Below, in pieces: positions 49,437-60,593 of a stretch of 64,000 nt of DNA. Within the stretch, counting starts at the first letter, position 1; every line of letters starts with the position of its first letter. The notes beneath the pieces are model-generated. The model made no database searches. It saw nothing but the letters and a program-made list of their open reading frames with translations, and was not told the DNA's origin. The translations under genes and the position numbers were made by a program. The stretch is from Axinella damicornis (taxonomy: Eukaryota; Porifera; Demospongiae; Axinellida; Axinellidae), in contig OZ007505.1 in the NCBI GenBank assembly GCA_963931865.1, positions 6,075,273-6,139,272 on the forward strand, in the 5' to 3' direction.

Positions 49437-52434
49437 ATGGCTACGTACAACAACCCTTTGATTCAGTTAAACCGCACTGGCAGCGACCCGATCGAAGTCC
49501 CCCTCAGCGAAGTCACTCCAGCCGTTTTGTCTCGAAGTTTCAAGGTGAGTGGTCACGTAATTAGCAGCGGTTTGACGTATATTTAAATTAGCAGCAGTTT
49601 GACGTATATTTAAATTTGACAATACAAGTAAATCAGGCTGTAGCTAATGAGCCTTTCTCAATTACCTGTATGGTAGCTTTTATTTAGCTTCTTCCTCTTG
49701 CAAGACTATGGGGTGGGTGGTGGGTTCGGGAAGGGTCTGGGAGATAGCCTACCTAACAACAATATCATCGTGGTGATAGTCAACCCTATCCATTGCCGGC
49801 AAGCTATAAAACCCGGAACAGAAACGAAACGGTGAAACGAAACTAACCAGGAAGCCTGTGACCAGAGGATAAGGCCTACATAGCTACTTTCCACGTTTTA
49901 ATATACTATAGCTAAGTGTTTAGCTGTTACGTAATTTTGCTGCTATAATCGAACATTCACAAATACAAGAGTACTGGTTTAGTACTTTGCGGACCTATGG
50001 CTACTTGCACTTTGAATGACTTACCTTGAAATTATGATGCCACGCCACAGACAGTGTGGGTTGGTTCACGAGACTACCTCGGACTAGTCTGGCAAAGCCA
50101 GACAGAGCGCTCGCCAGACTACCTCGGACAGGGCCTCAGATCGCAAGTTCTTAATTATTAGTTACAGAGCCAAGGCAGTGCTCAAGGTATTACAGTTACT
50201 ACATAGCTTTCCGTACTGCTAGCTATGATAGTCAGAATCAATGTTTTGGGTGTGGCTTCCTGTTTTGTTTCATTTCACCGTATGGTTTCGTTTAGTTTAG
50301 TTTCGCCGTTTCCTTTCCGGGTTTTATAGCTTGCCTCCATTGCCTCTTACATGTACATAACCACTCGAACATGCAAGGGAAGAGAATGGACCAGTATGAC
50401 CACTTATACCTGGATGTCTATCAAAACACAACATTCAGAAATATTATAACCCGTTGCTAGATGGTTGCTAAGATTATGGAAGACTTATATGTTGGTAACA
50501 AGCCCCTGGAAGAGCTGGTTCAGCTATTGATCAGGTGTGAAGGGTGGCTATATCTGCCAGAAACAAGCAGTACAGGATGTACAACACAATGTCAAAATGG
50601 TGGGAAAATTAATGCAGGTACATGTACAACACACCATTATGTACAAGAAAAGCAGAAATGCAGTTTATATTTGGCCATAAACTCATGAAAGACATATACT
50701 TTCACCAAATGAACCAGTTACTGTGGATCTGACGTACATGTACAGTGCAATTGCAACACAATCTCGTTATTTTTGTCTTTCAAAGCCATCTTGCCTGAAG
50801 CTACTCCAAGGTGGCATCCATCACTGCCTGCTCACACCTGAAAGTGTTTAATCAAGGCCTGTACTGGCTGGGGTGTGACTCACTTTGGTGGTTGTGTCAA
50901 CCTTCAATGTGGTTGCTTGTTGTGAGACCAGCAACTCAAAGGCCTTTTCATAATTGTGGTTAGTAATTAAACATTCCATGGATGTGTTACAGTAGTAGAC
51001 ATTTAGCGTTTAGACATTCTGGGAACCAATAACCTATTACAACATGTTCTGTGGCCTAACCTTAACCATTACGTTACACCTTAATGTGCAGGTTGATCCA
51101 TCAACAATCTGGCTGAGAGAAGAGTTTGGGCAACGTGCCTTCTTTCCAGATGCGATCAATCAATTCCACTTCCCTTCGGAAGTCGGACTCTCCATTACAT
51201 CACTTGTAGTGGAGGGCTCTCAAACCAGACCCATATCAGCACCAGAACCAACTGCAGCCGTTTGCATTCCTGGACCAAGCACGTATGCTTCCCCAGTATA
51301 CAAACCGATATTCTCAAGCAAAAAGGAACAGTCGTTGAAGGTGAAGATCATCCAAGCAAAAATGAAGAAGCATAGTGGACGTCCAGAGTTCACTAGCATG
51401 TGCCAGACGTATGTCACAATCACCGAAGCAACGGCATCCTTAGATTACGTGACGACTGTAATCCAGCGAAAGTGGGGATCGCAGTATGTGTTGGTCACTT
51501 CTGACGGCTTGAAATTAGACGATTCTGCACAAGGTACTCATGTACATTGTTGCTATTAAATTTTGTAGTGTGCAGCTACTGTCATAATAACATTTCCTGT
51601 ATTGTATGTTGCTTATTATATCTTCTGCTGTAAGTGACTTAAAGTATGAGGTGAAGACATCTCCTCAAGGCTACGTGTATAATGTTCACCTGCACTCCTC
51701 ACCCAGGTCTGGAGTTCTGGAAAGTGGGAAGCCGCAAACTGTACGCCGTGCAAGAGACACAGGTGAAACCAGTAAAGCAAGAAAAAGGCAAACAGCGCCG
51801 CCCGGTCATCCACATTTCTGACTCTGATGACGATGAGTTCGAGCCCCTTCCAAAGCGGAACAAGGAATCATGTGATGCTATCGAGCATCTGCTCAGCGAA
51901 GTCCGTGACATGCGTAAGGATGTCAACCATCTGTTTCAAGTTGACAAATGTTCGCACATCCCAGTAGGACTGCACAAAATTCTTCATGATACGTTCCGCT
52001 GTTGCATTTGTCAAAGCAGCCCAATGACCCCACCAGTCATTTTTGCTCGTTGTTGTAAGTCACTCATTGGCTGCAGTGCATGTGCTGATGCTTGGTATGG
52101 GGGTGAGGAGGGAGTGGTGAGAACATGCCCTAAATGCCGCTCAGAAAGGGCTTTTGCTGATACGATGGTCTTTCGAGGTATGGACGATCTTATTCAAGTA
52201 GTCCACCCTCTTCACTCGAAACTTCCATGGATCTGGGACCAGTTTTCACTTATCACACTTGATTTGTACTGCAGATGCCGATTATTGTTGACTCCTAATC
52301 TTCAGCTGATCGACTGCAATCAGACACCAACTGTATTTATTCATATCTCTTCAGCTTTACTAACACCTTACTCATTACCAACTTTATTATTGATCCGATT
52401 TTTCTTCCTGATGCATGTAAATGGAATGTACTGA
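49437..52434 (+). CDS. RING-like zinc-finger protein of the 6.2-kb element
   Basis: Three exons: 49437-49544, 51092-51533, 51707-52434; total 1278 nt (425 aa), in phase with GT-AG borders. The first 183 residues (MATYNNPLIQLNRTGSDPIE, then VDPSTIWLREEFGQRAFFPD) match nothing I know. An acidic patch DSDDDEFEPLPKRNK follows, then a Cys-rich module CCICQSSPMTPP, RCCKSLIGCSACADAWY and CPKCRSE, with RING/U-box-like spacing. Possible roles are ubiquitin ligase or DNA/protein binding during transposition. The C-terminus after about residue 370 is hydrophobic and reads toward the inverted arm, so the true end might be spliced differently. Start ATG 49437 was chosen by frame; an ATG 4 bp earlier is out of frame. 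A degraded paralogue is at 44600-45151. Confidence 0.78.
49545..51091. other. Intron 1 of the RING-like gene, no other gene seen
   Basis: About 1.55 kb. Contains GTTTCGTTT/AAACGAAAC inverted motifs near 49820 and 50265 and an open frame at 50461-50688 that is not recognised. Confidence 0.5.
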
Positions 52435-52451
52435 TTTCAATATTTCTTGCC

Positions 52452-52457
52452 AATAAA
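52452..52457 (+). terminator. AATAAA signal for the RING-like gene, inside the right arm
   Basis: CCAATAAATAG 18 bp after the stop codon, the mirror of the signal in the left arm. Confidence 0.6.
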
Positions 52458-52485
52458 TAGAATATATTGGTATGCAGGGTAGGAT

Positions 52486-52548
52486 TAGCCTCGTACCCAG
52501 GCCCTCACGCGGAACCGCGTTTCGCGTGTGGGCCTGAGAACGAGGCTA
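52486..52548. mobile_element. 63-bp TAGCCTCG MITE with perfect 9-bp target duplication
   Basis: Hairpin from TAGCCTCGTACCCAGGCCCT to GGGCCTGAGAACGAGGCTA. Flanked by GGGTAGGAT on both sides (52477-52485, 52549-52557). The left arm of the host element has a single GGGTAGGAT, so the insertion is proved by an internal empty site. Confidence 0.95.
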
Positions 52549-53154
52549 GGGTAGGATAGTCATAAGATATGGCCATGCATAGTCACAAGACTAGGCCATG
52601 CATGGATGGGGGTGTAGCTCACCACACCCCCTCATGTTAATTAATTGCCAGGTACGGCATGTCCGATCTGGCTGCAGTGTAGAGCAGTCCCTCCCCTTCC
52701 GGTACCGTCAGACCACTCCCTCTCCATTCTGGAAATTGAGCATTGGAAATTGGTTGCTGATGCATAATCCTATTTCCATTATCCAATATACAGTGACACT
52801 GATGCGATAAAAAAAAACTAAAAATTGTTAAAATTGAGTTTTGAATAACGGTAGCTTTTTCAACCGTCAAACATCAATCTCTGCATAACCCAGACAAGTC
52901 CAAATTCTGGCCTACAATAATTCTTCCCCTCCCAGAGTCAATATACGGATTGAAAATTGAATATTGAGGCATTAATTGATATTTAATCTGTACAAGTTGC
53001 AGTAAAAGTCCGCTGAGTAGTATATTTGATATCTGTTGCGCAATAATGTGCTTTGGATGAAATATACACGCACCAGTGTTACATTGAAATTTCGTCACTT
53101 CCTGTCCAAAACCCGGAAGTTTTGTACGAATATTCAATATGCTGAAATCGGCAC

Positions 53155-54598
53155 TTGGCGGTGGACGAAAAGTGCACGCACCCCAGTGCATGCAGCGAGA
53201 CAATGGAGTCCGAGTCTGAGCAGATAGAAGGTCCGACGACGAGGAACGCCAAAAGCCGCAATGCTCTGCTCGAGCACCACAACACAGAAGGGCTTTCGCC
53301 AGGTCGCCAGTTTAAAATTGTATTACAAGCGGGGTATGGTGGGCATTGGAAAACATTACACTGGACTGATTGAAGCTGCAAGCGAGGAAACTGGCCTAAC
53401 CATCGGACAAGTAAAAGTTAGTTTTGAATGGCATCTGATACTGATTGATGTGTATATCTAACCATAAACTGTAACTACCCCGGCACATGATGTAGGGATG
53501 GATCAAGAGGACTAGCTTTCGAAAACGTCATGCCATCAGTGATGGTGATGTAGTGGGTCCAACAAAGCAGACAAAGCTAACTCCATGGCAGTAATTTCAA
53601 AAGAAATTTGCCAATTGCAAATCACAAGGTGCATGTGCAGCCCAACTTTGTTAACGAAGAGGTTTGTTCTAGTCTTTCTGTGTCTTTACGTTTTGCAGCA
53701 GGAAAGGCAGCTTTTACTGAGGCTCCAGCTGCTTTCAGGGAAGAGGAAAGACGAAGTCTACAGGCTGAAGCTGCAGCATCTACCAAAGTACAATCACTAT
53801 CCAGAAAGGGCACTAGAAAAGTTTTACTTGTTGCACAAGTTATTGGGTATGTACATACATTGATTTGTGCTATACTTGATTATAGTTGAAATAGAGTTTA
53901 AAAACAACACTACCATCCTAAAGACGGGTGTGGTTATGTTCACAGCATAATGTCATACGGTTGCAGGCTCACCTTCACCACCATGGGACACTTTGGGCAC
54001 CTGGGACAGGCACCAGAGACATCAACTCTGCCAATACTGATAACATATACACAACCATGCACAAATAAGAAAGAGCAAGTAGCTAACATGTACCAAGCTC
54101 GCCGTGGTATATGTTGCAAGTTGCCTGGGCACAAGGAAGTTCCAAGGTCAGAATGCTTGTAGCGTGAATTAGAGTTGGGTTAATGCATTATCGTTAACCC
54201 GGGTTGATGCAGGCCAGACCGGCCTAATTCGATAGATAGCGCAGCGCCGGCAACATCAATGGATCGGATGGCGTACGTGGGTGGCGCTTTAACAATAGAG
54301 CCACCTGGGGATCACCATAGCACTACTTAATGCACTGGACGCCACGTGGGCCTCAGTTCAGTTGCAGCACACTGGGCCCCTCTTCACTATCTGCAATGGC
54401 ACACCCCTCACACTGCGGGCATTTCGCCATGTCCTCCACAAGCTCCTCAAACACATTGGGCTACCTCCACAGGAATATAACACGCACAGTTTACGGATTG
54501 GAGCGGCTACAACAGCAGCTGCTGCAGGAATCCCCACCTGCACCATTAAACAGCTAGGGCGCTGGCGCAGCTCAGCATACAGGTCTTACATCCGCTAA
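53155..54598 (+). pseudogene. Tyrosine-recombinase transposon remnant
   Basis: The C-terminal part (about 54340-54598) reads THSLRIGAATTAAAAGIPTC then LGRWRSSAYRSYIR, giving the Arg, the H/W box and the Tyr nucleophile of a tyrosine recombinase. Upstream pieces (53203-53560) include ALLEHHNTEGLSPG and EAASEETGLTIGQVK in different frames, so a frameshift lies near 53334. Such recombinases belong to Crypton- or DIRS-like elements; which one cannot be decided here. It begins about 80-130 bp beyond the 6.2-kb element. Confidence 0.6.
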
Positions 54599-55013
54599 GC
54601 AGCTAAGCACTGATCTGAGTCACTCCTGGATGCAAAGGCAAGGAGACAGCAAGAAGCCCTGGAAACGATGGTGCAAGATTTGATAATTAGGATTGAAGAA
54701 AGAGGTCGTACACACATGTACAATAGCCTAAAATAAGAATTTTTGTCTCACTGTATAATGGCAAAATGTTGTGCCAAACTTGTCTCGCTGTATATAATGG
54801 CGAAATTTTATGCCGAACTTGTCTTTATGTACTGCAATATTTATACATCTGAACTATGAATACCACTTATTGGTGCAGCATGGGAATGCAGCTGCAATAC
54901 TTGGGACTCATGGACAAAGTGTTTTGTTCATTTTTCGTTTCTTGTTATGTTTGTATGTCTTTGTTTTGTCGTAAAACTATACATCGGGGGCGGGGCTAGG
55001 CACACTTGTAATT
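54599..55013. other. Spacer with short ATAATGG...AAATTTTATGCC direct repeat, no gene seen
   Basis: CTTGTCTCGCTGTATATAATGGC and a near copy lie at about 54746 and 54779. No coding region supported. Confidence 0.45.
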
Positions 55014-55906
55014 GTGGGAGGAGCTCGATCACATGAGAAGGACTGCACAGTTGGAATGTGGGCAAGACAGAATTTATGCGGCACAAATTTTCACGATTGT
55101 GCCAATGATAAAGGTATTATGTTCATGTGGTCTGAATCAATTGTATCAAGGGGATCCCACGAGATAGGTTCGGCCATTCTGAAGTACTTGCAGCTGACAG
55201 GATCAAAAGCGAGTCACCTGATGGTCTTTAGTGATGCTTGCGGAGGCCACAATCGTAACATCAACATAGCCTGTCTTTGGATGTATGTTGTTTCAAGCAG
55301 TGATTTTCCGTACTCCGTTGTAGATCACAAGTTCAGGGAATCCGGACATTCCTATCTCCCAAATGACCGGGACTTCGGGTCCATTGAAAAAGCTAGTCGC
55401 AAAAATCACCATTTTTGTTCCAGAAGAATGGTGTGACATCGTAGAAACTGCAAGAAGGAACAATCCTTTCCAGGTGGTACGGATGAGAACAGAAGATTTT
55501 GTTACGACAAAGAATGTGAGGTCTGAGATTGTATATCGAAAAGTAAACACAAAAAAGAGAAAGTGGATTGGCTAAGCATACGTTGGCTCCAACTGAGGAA
55601 GGATAAACCTCACGAAATTCGGTACAGGTATAGTCACAACACCCTTGAGTCCTGGAAGATCCTTAATGGAGAGCGGGTCGACCTCCTGATCCTGGAAGGA
55701 TGTTGTTAGAACCTCTCTACAATGAAGCCCGCCCTATTAACCCATTGAAACTAAAGGGCCTACATGATCTGATGGACTTTATTCCTCCAATTCATCATGA
55801 TTTCTGTACTCAACTACAATCCTCTGCTGACGCTAACTGTGAAAGTGAATCCGAGATTCGGACGAGGACTAAGCGTGAACTCTGTCTAAATGATGATCAG
55901 CACTAA
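55014..55906 (+). pseudogene. DUF7869-type transposon protein, C-terminal half with frameshifts
   Basis: Contains HLMVFSDACGGHNRNINIAC, SGHSYLPNDRDFGSIEK, FVPEEWCDIVETARRNN, SIRWLQLRKDKP and LHDLMDFIPPIHHDF, the conserved order of the DUF7869 core and tail. The pieces are in different frames, with shifts near 55408, 55573 and 55700. It is complementary to the relic at 40834-41736, which keeps the N-terminal half. Confidence 0.7.
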
Positions 55907-57805
55907 CGTTGGGTTATTATTGCACTTGAATTGTATCAGATTGGCTCTGTACATATGTGTACATATCACACAAGAAGTTTTACAACTGTATAATGTGTCT
56001 GGAATCAAGATGTCATTATCACACTTGGATTTGGTGAGGGTTAGGCCACTCTGATTCTCAGCCCTTCAATTAGAGGAGGAGTTAAACAGCACTAGTATAC
56101 AATGTTGGACTTGGTTGAGTGTTAAACTTCACTTCAACATTTTATTTGGCAGGGTGACTGAGTGTTACAAACATGAAACTGCACTTGATTTTGTGTGAAC
56201 GCTTGGCTGGGTGGCAAATTGTACCTAACCCTAACCCTAACAATTCCCACAAGTTTCTCATGAACACCAACAGGATGAATCAGAGATGGAAGAGCAAGGG
56301 GAGAAGGATGAGGAAGAGTCAGGGCAGTCCACTGGGTCCAGATCTGCACAAGGGGGGGGGGGGGGGGGGGGGGGGAGACACGGGAATTCTTCTGATTCTG
56401 ACAACACAGGGACAAGAGTTTCTGACAAGCCACAAGTTGAAGACTCCACCGGTAAGATATGAATCCATCTTTTATCGAAGTTAAACTAGTTATCTAGGCT
56501 GTGTTGTTGTTACTTTGAAAGTTATAAATCCAGCTAATAAGAATACTTGTTTTGAGACCTTCAGTACGGGGACAGAGTGCTGCATACAAATGACTTTGAA
56601 GTTGGGAATTTTCAACAGAAAGTATGGATCATGACTGATGTTGACCTGAACGATGCATGGAGCACACTTTGTAAAGGTACTGGTTCCTTGTGGTGCCATG
56701 GGGTAAGGAAGTCGACCAAACGGCCAGATTCTTCTGGTTAAGACTATGATGGAAATGAACCTCCTTCAAAGAGTTGAGGACGTGAAACAAAAGCTTGTTG
56801 ACAAACATGGTGCTGAATATTCAACTAAGCATATCGTCTGAAATGGTGGCTATAGGCTCTCACAGTTCATTAGCTAGCTACTCCACTGTGTATTCCCATG
56901 TTTACTGGTGGTTGAACTAAGGCGAAACAACACTCTACAAATATAGAAATGACAAACGTATTTTCATTGGGACTTTGTTCAGAGGTCGCAGAAGCGATTA
57001 TGCATGGATATGGATGCGTTTGGCCAGCCACTATTCAAAAGAGCACGAACTGGAGAATGTAGGTCCGTGGAGGATGAGTACCATCCACGTGCACGAAGTC
57101 CTGGCAGTTTCCAATCAGCGATCTGTGACGTGGTGGGGAGACCGATACCCAGAGGTGAGGGTGACTCTACTAGCATTTCTGCATTCTGGTCTGGAGAGGA
57201 GCAGCAGCTGTACAGAGTGCCCTGACCGGATGAGAGCGGTGACCGGTTCAACAGGGGGTCATTTCTGGCCAGTCAACTATAATCTATAGATCTGGTCATC
57301 CAAAATAATTATTGTTCATCACTAGCTTCCACTCACCAGCTGTTGACCCAGTGGCTTAGTAGCGAGTATGCAGTGGCAAGTGTAATAAGTATAAGTATTG
57401 GTTTGGTCCCAATTTTTTGCGGATTGACTCTCTCGGCATTGTTGGTACATAGCAATCTTGGTGCTAGTGACTTTATTCTCCCAAGTAATGTGGATGACTG
57501 TTCCGACATTGATAAAGTTTATGTTTCTGGTTACGAATAGCTGCAGTAACTGTGTTAGTCCATATTCTGGACGAGGGTCATTTTCAACTATTTTTGTAGT
57601 TGGTATTGTTGTTCAAATCTTGCTAGTACAAAGGGTTGAGATAGTTAACTTGGCATGGATCCTGAATACTTATGTCTCTCCCTATTATGTGATCATGTTA
57701 TGGTGATGGCAGTTGTCATGATTGTGGTCACTGAATGTGCTGATCCAGTAATGCAGACCTCGGTGCAAAATTGTAGTGTGACCTTTTGGATGTTGTGCGC
57801 ACGCG
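55907..57805. other. Intergenic, poly-G tract at 56353-56375, no gene recognised
   Basis: Open frames at 56173-56484, 57004-57225 and 57343-57706 have no recognisable domain; the last is hydrophobic only by composition. A poly-G run interrupts the first. Confidence 0.45.
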
Positions 57806-58896
57806 TTGGGTAGTAGGCAGCCTCATCTCCGCGCTCTGAGTTACAACATTGAAGAAGAACAATTGATTCAAGAATATCAGGACGTAGTGGCACAGCAGCG
57901 CAGAAGGCTCTCCACGCCCATCAGTGAAGATGACTCGAAAAACAGGAAAGAACTTGGTGTATGCCGTGGCTCGAACCAGTCAGCATCAACGTACACTGTT
58001 AAGTCAAAATACATGCAGCATGGGTCAGGCTAGACCTACAGCAGGACTTGAATGGCTGCCAGTCCAGGTGTAAGAAAGTCCTCCACGCCACTATCCCAAG
58101 AGGGATCGAAAACCTCCTGACAGGTATGGGCATTGACTCGCTTAAGGAGGGAGGAGTGTCAGAACAGTGTCTGAACTCTGTGGAATTATTGTCTCATTAT
58201 TTTCACTTTCACTTACAATAATCCTGTTTAACCTGTATTATCGGCACCAAGTAGTCTATTGCACTCAGAACAAATGAGCCATCACTCCCTCATTGCACTG
58301 CTGTGCTATAGACAGTCAAGTCATCACACTGCTCACATAGTGTATTAACTACACCTGTAGTAGTAGTAGTAATCTTTTTTTTTTTTACAAATAGAATATG
58401 TGTAATAGGTGAACATGTGAAGTGAGAAATATAAAATATAATAGAGGAGGACTTGTGCAGTGAAACCAGCTTGCACAACGAGTGAAGAGAAATCTGCCAG
58501 AGTACAGGAAATAAAAGATGACTTGGAGAAACACATGGGTCAAAATATAACACTTGACTATAGGCTATAGCCGAAATGATATTTGCTGGGGTACACAAAG
58601 ATGAAGAGGAACCCCCTCAAGTCCCTATGTTTGGGGCTCAACGTAAGCATGCACGTGTGAGTCTATGTGGGTCACCTGATGGTAGCGTCCTATCTGATGC
58701 GCTTACCGGGGTGGCAGTTGCCATTCGAGATGTGCTACGTCCTCAACCTACCAAAGTGTCAACAGCATCACCGTCTAAGGCAGTGGACCTAAGGTCAAAA
58801 TATGTACAGCAGCTAAAGGAGCTAATGTCACTCTATGAGATGGGTGCACGTACCGATGCTAAGTTTCAAGAAGAACGGTCAACCGTTGTTCGCTAG
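57806..58896 (+). CDS. Hypothetical two-part coding region, SHOCT-like C-terminus
   Basis: Two open frames, 57806-58033 (QPHLRALSYNIEEEQLIQEY) and 58576-58896. The second ends RSKYVQQLKELMSLYEMGAR followed by TDAKFQEE, resembling short C-terminal SHOCT-like helices often found at the end of transposon proteins in basal animals. Splicing between the two parts was not established. May be a transposon remnant rather than a host gene. Confidence 0.35.
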
Positions 58897-60164
58897 ATGT
58901 GCAAGCTACAGAGAGATGATTAAGGTGACAAACATATTATATTGCCATATTATGGTCGGTATACAACTCTGCCCAATTGAATGTGACATTTATATATTGT
59001 TCTTGTGGTGTACTATGCAGCTAATGGAGTGGCTGCCCTAGCTCTGCTCACCCACATGCTTCCAGATCCAAGGAACAAGACCGACCATGAGAATACTTCT
59101 GTCCAGTACGTTTAGTATTCTTGCATGGTAGACCTTACCTGATCATGACATGTCATGCCACCAGACCTCCTGTAGAGACCTGTTTGTTAAACGTAATTGC
59201 TGTATCTGCCTGTATACACCATTTGCTCCGATCTGTAAGGGTGGCACGGTGCAGTTCTTATTTATTGTGGAGGGAGGCTATATAGACCTGTCATTGAGTA
59301 TATCTACTGGAACTGATTCTATAGATGAACTTATTGTCTGCGATATTCACACATGCGTAGCTAAGATGGGCCAGCTGCTTGCTCGATGTAGCAAGACGGT
59401 AATCTGTGTGTGTGCTCTAGTGTGTGTCGCTCTGGCGTTTGTTTCGATGTACTATATGTGGAGTAGATGTGGACCCACCGGAGGTGAGACATGTAGCTAG
59501 CTAACCTCAGTAAGATATGTAACTTAGTGACTGCCTCCTTTGTCCAAAAGAACTTAAAGAAACGAACCACTAGTATGGGTATCCTCCGGGCTCATTTGGC
59601 TTCTACGGGGTGCAATGCGGCAATAAAGGTCATACCGTATATCTTCTAAAAATTCTAATTATTCGGCACCCCTTCACGCAAATGGGAAAAATTGTCTCTA
59701 ATTTCGGATGCAATATATTCCTTGTAGGAGATATGTAACCCAAGGCAAGTCATTCAGTCAAAGAGGCAAAGTGAGCCATACATTCTAGTACTTGGATCTG
59801 TAGTGGACCCAGTGCATGCTATTTTATCGGTCAATATGCGGCGGGTTAGTGAAGTAGATGTACTAGACTGTCCGTTAGCATTTTCATCTTCTTTTTTTGT
59901 ATTCAAAGGGGCAACCACACTCCTGGTAGCCACGTTGCAACCTTGTACTCTGTTAGAAATAGTAGTGCTTAATGGCCTTGTAAACCAAATCACACACCAT
60001 TATTTTTATAGTGTGATAGTTGCCTGTTGGAGGTCTTGAAAGAGACGACCTCTACTAATTGTGGGAAACAGCAAAATCGAAGTGGAAGGTATTCATTATG
60101 CAATGAGGGCATGTTGACAGAATTAGATAGCTAAGTAGCTTGGGAGTAGTGTAGCACTTTCATC
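58897..60164. other. Region with a possible membrane-segment frame, otherwise nothing recognised
   Basis: An open frame at 59150-59500 (+) ends with a hydrophobic segment, VICVCALVCVALAFVSMYYM, then a short tail. No homologue recognised; composition alone does not make it a gene. Confidence 0.3.
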
Positions 60165-60198
60165 ATGTCTGCTTATAGCAGTCCATACTCATCCGCAT

Positions 60199-60535
60199 AT
60201 TCACCAGCCTCTTCCAACTCCCTCTCCTCCTCCTCCTTCTCCTCCTCTCTCCTCCTCCACCTGCCTCTCCCCCTCCCCCTCCCTCTTCTCCTCCACCTCC
60301 CCCTCCTCCTCCACCACTTCCTCTCCTCCACCTCCTTTAATCCTCCATCTCCTTCTATTCTCCCACTTACCTCTCTTCCTCCTCCCTCTACACCTCCTTT
60401 CCTCCCCCTTCTACTCCTCCACCTCCCTTTACACCTCCACTTCCCTCTCCTCCTCCTCCCTCTCTCCCTCTTCTTCTCCACCTTCCTCTATCCACCTCCC
60501 TCTACTCCTCCACTTCCCTCTCCTCCTTATGCAAG
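60199..60535. repeat. CTCCTC pyrimidine-rich low-complexity tract
   Basis: Degenerate CTCCTCCACCTCCCTCTCC repeat of about 330 bp. Leu/Pro/Ser open frames across it are artefacts. Confidence 0.9.
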
Positions 60536-60593
60536 TTTAAGTGAACGTTTGAGTCAACTACAGACTAGATTGTGTTTGCATAATGTACAGTAG

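Larger units (their letters stand above)
46910..53075. mobile_element. 6.2-kb DNA transposon with long inverted arms, integrase and RING-like genes
   Basis: Inverted arms 46910-47495 and 52398-53075 are almost identical once two small insertions in the right arm (52486-52548 and 52580-52593, each with a 9-bp duplication) are removed. The element begins TGGTGCGTG and ends CACGCACCA, so it has TG...CA termini. GTGT flanks both ends (46906-46909, 53076-53079), a possible 4-bp target duplication. It encodes a DDE integrase (minus) and a RING-like protein (plus), transcribed divergently from a 228-bp centre; each arm carries an AATAAA signal for the gene facing it. Eukaryotic IS3-like (IS3EU-type) transposons are the closest match I can recall; assignment is inference. 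Confidence 0.85.
52398..53075 (-). repeat. Right inverted terminal arm
   Basis: Inverted copy of 46910-47495 with two insertions (52486-52548 plus duplication, 52580-52593 plus duplication). Confidence 0.9.

Noticed and set aside
60165..60593. Leu/Pro/Ser-rich protein
   Set aside because: Low-complexity CTCCTC tract; no domain or splice support.
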